A stretch of DNA of 7,395 bases from Bacillota bacterium (GTDB lineage Bacteria > Bacillota_E > Sulfobacillia > Sulfobacillales > Sulfobacillaceae): contig JAKADW010000094.1 of NCBI GenBank assembly GCA_021820165.1, forward strand, positions 1 to 7,395. The letters are read 5' to 3'. Numbering within the stretch: the stretch's first letter is position 1; each line of letters starts with the position of its first letter. The notes beneath the pieces were generated by a model. It saw only the letters and a list, made by a program, of their open reading frames with translations. It was not told where the DNA came from and made no database searches. Positions 5,346 through 7,395 of this stretch are shown here, piece by piece. Position numbers and translations under genes: made by a program.

Positions 5346-6107
5346 GTGAAAATTGTCGTGTTGATGAAAGACGTTCCTGATCTGGTCGACGAATTGGAAG
5401 TCGAAGATGGGGTGTTAGCCCTCGAGGATATGACGTTTGTGCCCAGTGAGTGGGATGACCAGGCCTTGGAAGAAGCGCTCTTGATTAAAGAAGAGGAAGG
5501 GGCCGACGTTTTCGTGGCCGCCATCGATACCGGGGATGTGGATACCATGCTGTACACGGCCTTGGCGAAGGGCGCCGATCAGGCGGTGAAAATCGTCGGC
5601 GACTTTTCCCGCACCTTGACCAACCGGGAGCGGGCTAAACTGTTCGCCGACTTTCTCCGAACCGCATCGGCGGACCTAGTGTTGACCGGTGTGCAGGCGA
5701 TTGACGACTTAGACGGCCAGATCGCCGGGTTGGTGGCCGGTGCGCTCGGCGTGGTGCATGCCTCGGTAGTGCGCGACGTCCACACGGCTGACGGTCAAGT
5801 GCAGTTCATCCAAGAATACTCCGGTGGTCGGATGGCGGAGTTTTCGGCCAAGACGCCGGCGTTGCTGGGCGTCCAAGCGGCCCGTAAACCGCCCCGGTAT
5901 GTGACCATTGCCAAGGTGCGGCAAGTCCAAAAGTCCGGGGAAATCACGGAAGTGGAGGGGAATCTCACGGAAACCCCCACGTTAGCCGTCCGCCGGGTGT
6001 ATCAGCCGGTCGCGCAGGGCCACGCCGAAATGTGGGGCGATGACGTGGATGAGGTGGCGGAGAACATCATTCGTCTGTTGGAAGACAAAAAGCTCTTAAG
6101 GGGTTGA
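5346..6107 (+). CDS. etfB: Electron transfer flavoprotein beta subunit EtfB
   Basis: A 253-residue protein of the usual length for EtfB. The start M-K-I-V-V-L-M-K-D-V-P-D is the canonical first strand. W36-D-D-Q-A-L-E-E-A-L matches the helix after the 'NPxD' region. G115-V-Q-A-I-D-D-L-D-G-Q125 is the EtfB nucleotide-binding signature. K181-P-P-R-Y-V-T-I-A-K is the late conserved segment, followed by a C-terminal arm that wraps EtfA. EtfB and EtfA form a heterodimer carrying FAD, which moves electrons between dehydrogenases and a membrane quinone reductase. In this operon the donor is probably the sHdr complex. GTG 5346 has GGGAGGA 6 bases upstream. Its TGA overlaps the next ATG by one base, the usual arrangement for subunits made in equal amounts. 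Confidence 0.95.
   Translation: MKIVVLMKDVPDLVDELEVEDGVLALEDMTFVPSEWDDQALEEALLIKEEEGADVFVAAIDTGDVDTMLYTALAKGADQAVKIVGDFSRTLTNRERAKLFADFLRTASADLVLTGVQAIDDLDGQIAGLVAGALGVVHASVVRDVHTADGQVQFIQEYSGGRMAEFSAKTPALLGVQAARKPPRYVTIAKVRQVQKSGEITEVEGNLTETPTLAVRRVYQPVAQGHAEMWGDDVDEVAENIIRLLEDKKLLRG
6098..6103 (+). promoter_or_regulatory. Ribosome binding site of etfA inside the end of etfB
   Basis: AAGGGG lies 3 bases before ATG 6107 and 9 bases before ATG 6113. The spacing favours 6113, while the TGATG overlap with the etfB stop favours 6107. The two differ by only two residues. Confidence 0.5.
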
Positions 6108-7072
6108 TGCAAATGGGGAAAATCATAGTCTTGGCGGAATTTGCGGAAGGAGCCCTCGCGGACGCCACACGAGAGCTCTTGACACGGGCCCGGGACATTG
6201 CCTCCGCTGCGGGTCACACGGTGACGGTAGTCGCCTTCGGTGACCAGGCTCGGGACGGGGTGCGCGAGGTGGACGCCGATGAGGCGGTGATTATCTCAGG
6301 ACCCACGGTGGCGACGTATCATCCGGAAACCTATGAACGCGCGATAGGGGAGGTGCTATCCGACGACACCGCATTGGTCATGGTGAGCAACACCACCATG
6401 GGCATGGATCTGGGGGCGTCTTTAGCTGCCCGTCAAAATCTGCCCATGGTCGCCTATTGCACCGACTTAGTCCTCGAGGATGGAACCTTAGTGGCCACCA
6501 GTCAGGTTTATGGCGGCAAGCTAAACGCGGAAGTGGAGGTTCCACTAACAGGCGCGGTGGTGACCGTCATCCCCGGGTCCTGGCCGAGTGACCCATCCCG
6601 ACGGGGAACGCCGGCGATTCGGGAACAAGCGGCTCCGTCCCCGGAGGCTCTCGAGTTGCGACGGGTGATTGAGGCCGAATCGGGGCAAGACGTGGATATT
6701 ACCAAGGCGGACATCTTAGTCAGCGTGGGGCGTGGTATCGAGGATCCAGATAATTTAGAGCTGGCCGACGAATTGGCGGAAGCGATTGGCGGCGTGGTGA
6801 GCTGTTCCCGACCGGTGGTCGATGCCGGATGGTTGCCGCGCTCGCGCCAAGTGGGCAAGTCCGGCAAGACGGTGAAGCCCAAAGTCTATTTGGCCCTCGG
6901 CATTAGCGGCGCCCCCGAGCATTTGCAGGGGATGAAGGATGCGGAACTCATCATCGCCGTCAATAATGATGAGCGGGCTCCGATTTTCGACGTGGCTCAC
7001 TTTGGAGCGACCGCGGACATTTTAGACCTCATGCCGGCCTTAGCGGAAAAGCTCACGGGGAGGGCAGGATAG
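6107..7072 (+). CDS. etfA: Electron transfer flavoprotein alpha subunit EtfA
   Basis: A 321-residue EtfA of typical length, counted from ATG 6107; ATG 6113 is an equally good start. The N-terminal half (about 1-180) is the EtfA/EtfB-like domain, opening with G-K-I-I-V-L-A-E. The C-terminal FAD domain starts near A201-D-I-L-V-S-V-G-R-G. It contains S234-R-P-V-V-D-A-G, Q248-V-G-K-S-G-K, G265-I-S-G-A-P-E-H-L-Q-G-M and A291-P-I-F-D-V-A-H-F-G. These are the classical FAD-contacting motifs. The usual Q-V-G-Q-T-G reads Q-V-G-K-S-G here, and the usual I-Q-H-L reads P-E-H-L, so this is a diverged branch. It pairs with EtfB and passes electrons to the EtfD-like protein that follows. The stop TAG 7070-7072 overlaps the next GTG by one base, again suggesting coupling. 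Confidence 0.95.
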   Translation: MQMGKIIVLAEFAEGALADATRELLTRARDIASAAGHTVTVVAFGDQARDGVREVDADEAVIISGPTVATYHPETYERAIGEVLSDDTALVMVSNTTMGMDLGASLAARQNLPMVAYCTDLVLEDGTLVATSQVYGGKLNAEVEVPLTGAVVTVIPGSWPSDPSRRGTPAIREQAAPSPEALELRRVIEAESGQDVDITKADILVSVGRGIEDPDNLELADELAEAIGGVVSCSRPVVDAGWLPRSRQVGKSGKTVKPKVYLALGISGAPEHLQGMKDAELIIAVNNDERAPIFDVAHFGATADILDLMPALAEKLTGRAG

Positions 7073-7395
7073 TGATATTGCGAACCGGGCTGATGGCCAT
7101 GACCGTGGCCATGATGGTTGTGAGTGTGGCCCTCTTTCTTCGCCGGGTGCTCGCCATTCAGGCGGTTATGAAAACAGCCCGGCCTGCCAATAGGACCGAC
7201 CAGATCGGTCGGCGGTTGAAGTCGGTGGTGGAACACGTGGTGTTCCACCGCCGCATGCTCCGCATTACCCTCTCGGGGGTTCTGCACTATTTCATCTTCA
7301 GTGGCTTTGTAATTTTGCTGATTGATATCGTGGAAACGGTCGGGGAAATTTTCTTCCCCGGATTTACCGTTGGTCCCATTTTGGCCCCCTTGGTC
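7072..7395 (+). CDS. EtfD-like membrane ETF:quinone oxidoreductase, N-terminal part (runs off the window)
   Basis: An open frame from GTG 7072 to the window end gives 108 residues without a stop. GGGGAGG at 7057-7063 lies 8 bases before the start. Residues about 5-22 form one hydrophobic segment and about 69-88 a second. Between them is a basic loop, D43-Q-I-G-R-R-L-K, then H60-type residues leading into L71-H-Y-F-I-F-S-G-F. This pattern matches the N-terminal NarI-like membrane domain of large fused iron-sulfur proteins (EtfD, sometimes called EMO), in which a cytoplasmic [4Fe-4S]/CCG part follows. Such proteins pass electrons from EtfBA to menaquinone. H72 is a possible haem ligand. The iron-sulfur part lies beyond the window, so the full identity is inferred from the N-terminus and from its place directly after etfA. 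Confidence 0.75.
   Translation, partial: MILRTGLMAMTVAMMVVSVALFLRRVLAIQAVMKTARPANRTDQIGRRLKSVVEHVVFHRRMLRITLSGVLHYFIFSGFVILLIDIVETVGEIFFPGFTVGPILAPLV
7224..7252 (+). repeat. Inverted repeat forming a strong hairpin inside the EtfD-like gene
   Basis: GGTGGAACAC (7227-7236) is followed by the loop GTG and by its exact reverse complement GTGTTCCACC (7240-7249). The stem extends by a T-G wobble and two G-C pairs to 7224/7252. It lies about 150 bases after the start codon and codes for V-V-E-H-V-V-F-H-R. No T-run follows, so it is not a classical terminator. The structure is certain in sequence; its function is unknown. Confidence 0.5.

Noticed and set aside
7081..7125. Repeated TGGCCATGA motif near the EtfD-like start
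   Set aside because: It encodes the Met/Ala/Val-rich first membrane segment, and low residue diversity explains the repetition.

Overview
The window is a dense, strictly plus-strand stretch of one operon. It holds ten complete or partial genes after a short 3' remnant, with almost no intergenic space; the largest gap is 44 bases. Gene order is: tail of a probable HdrA-like flavoprotein; a conserved-type protein of unknown function; an HdrC-HdrB fusion; two tandem GcvH-like lipoate-binding proteins; a lipoate-protein ligase; TusA; a DsrE-family protein; a GAF-like protein; EtfB; EtfA; and the start of a membrane-bound EtfD-like ETF:quinone oxidoreductase. This combination is the hallmark of the sulfur-oxidising heterodisulfide reductase-like (sHdr) system with its dedicated lipoate-binding protein. 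The HdrC/HdrB fusion and the etfBA genes suggest the variant I recall from the literature as 'type II' (hdrB3 plus etfAB, in place of separate hdrC2 and hdrB2).

Organism: the DNA is GC-rich and all genes lie on one strand. Several starts have strong purine-rich Shine-Dalgarno sequences, and GTG starts are common. Together with a menaquinone-type EtfD-like partner this fits a GC-rich Firmicute, and a Sulfobacillus-like acidophilic sulfur oxidiser is my best guess. That guess rests on gene content, not on any phylogenetic marker.

Layout: positions 1-72 hold the end of the HdrA-like gene, 69-779 the unknown protein and 780-2060 the HdrCB fusion. Together these would be the sHdr core, with its other subunits upstream. 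Positions 2077-3032 hold the two lipoate carriers and 3057-4121 the ligase expected to charge them. Positions 4166-4812 hold the sulfur carriers TusA and DsrE, followed by the GAF-like protein to 5342. Positions 5346-7395 hold EtfB, EtfA and the EtfD-like membrane protein. No promoter, terminator, RNA gene, mobile element or CRISPR array is visible. The transcription unit evidently runs off both ends.

Working model (inference from known families): TusA and DsrE pass sulfane sulfur as cysteine persulfide to the system. The lipoyl arm of the LbpA proteins carries it or a derived intermediate to the sHdr complex, where sulfur is oxidised. EtfBA collects the electrons, and the EtfD-like protein delivers them to the membrane quinone pool. 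The least understood parts are the protein at 69-779, the GAF-like protein at 4812-5342, the reason for two lipoate carriers, and the incomplete CCG cluster sites in the HdrCB fusion.
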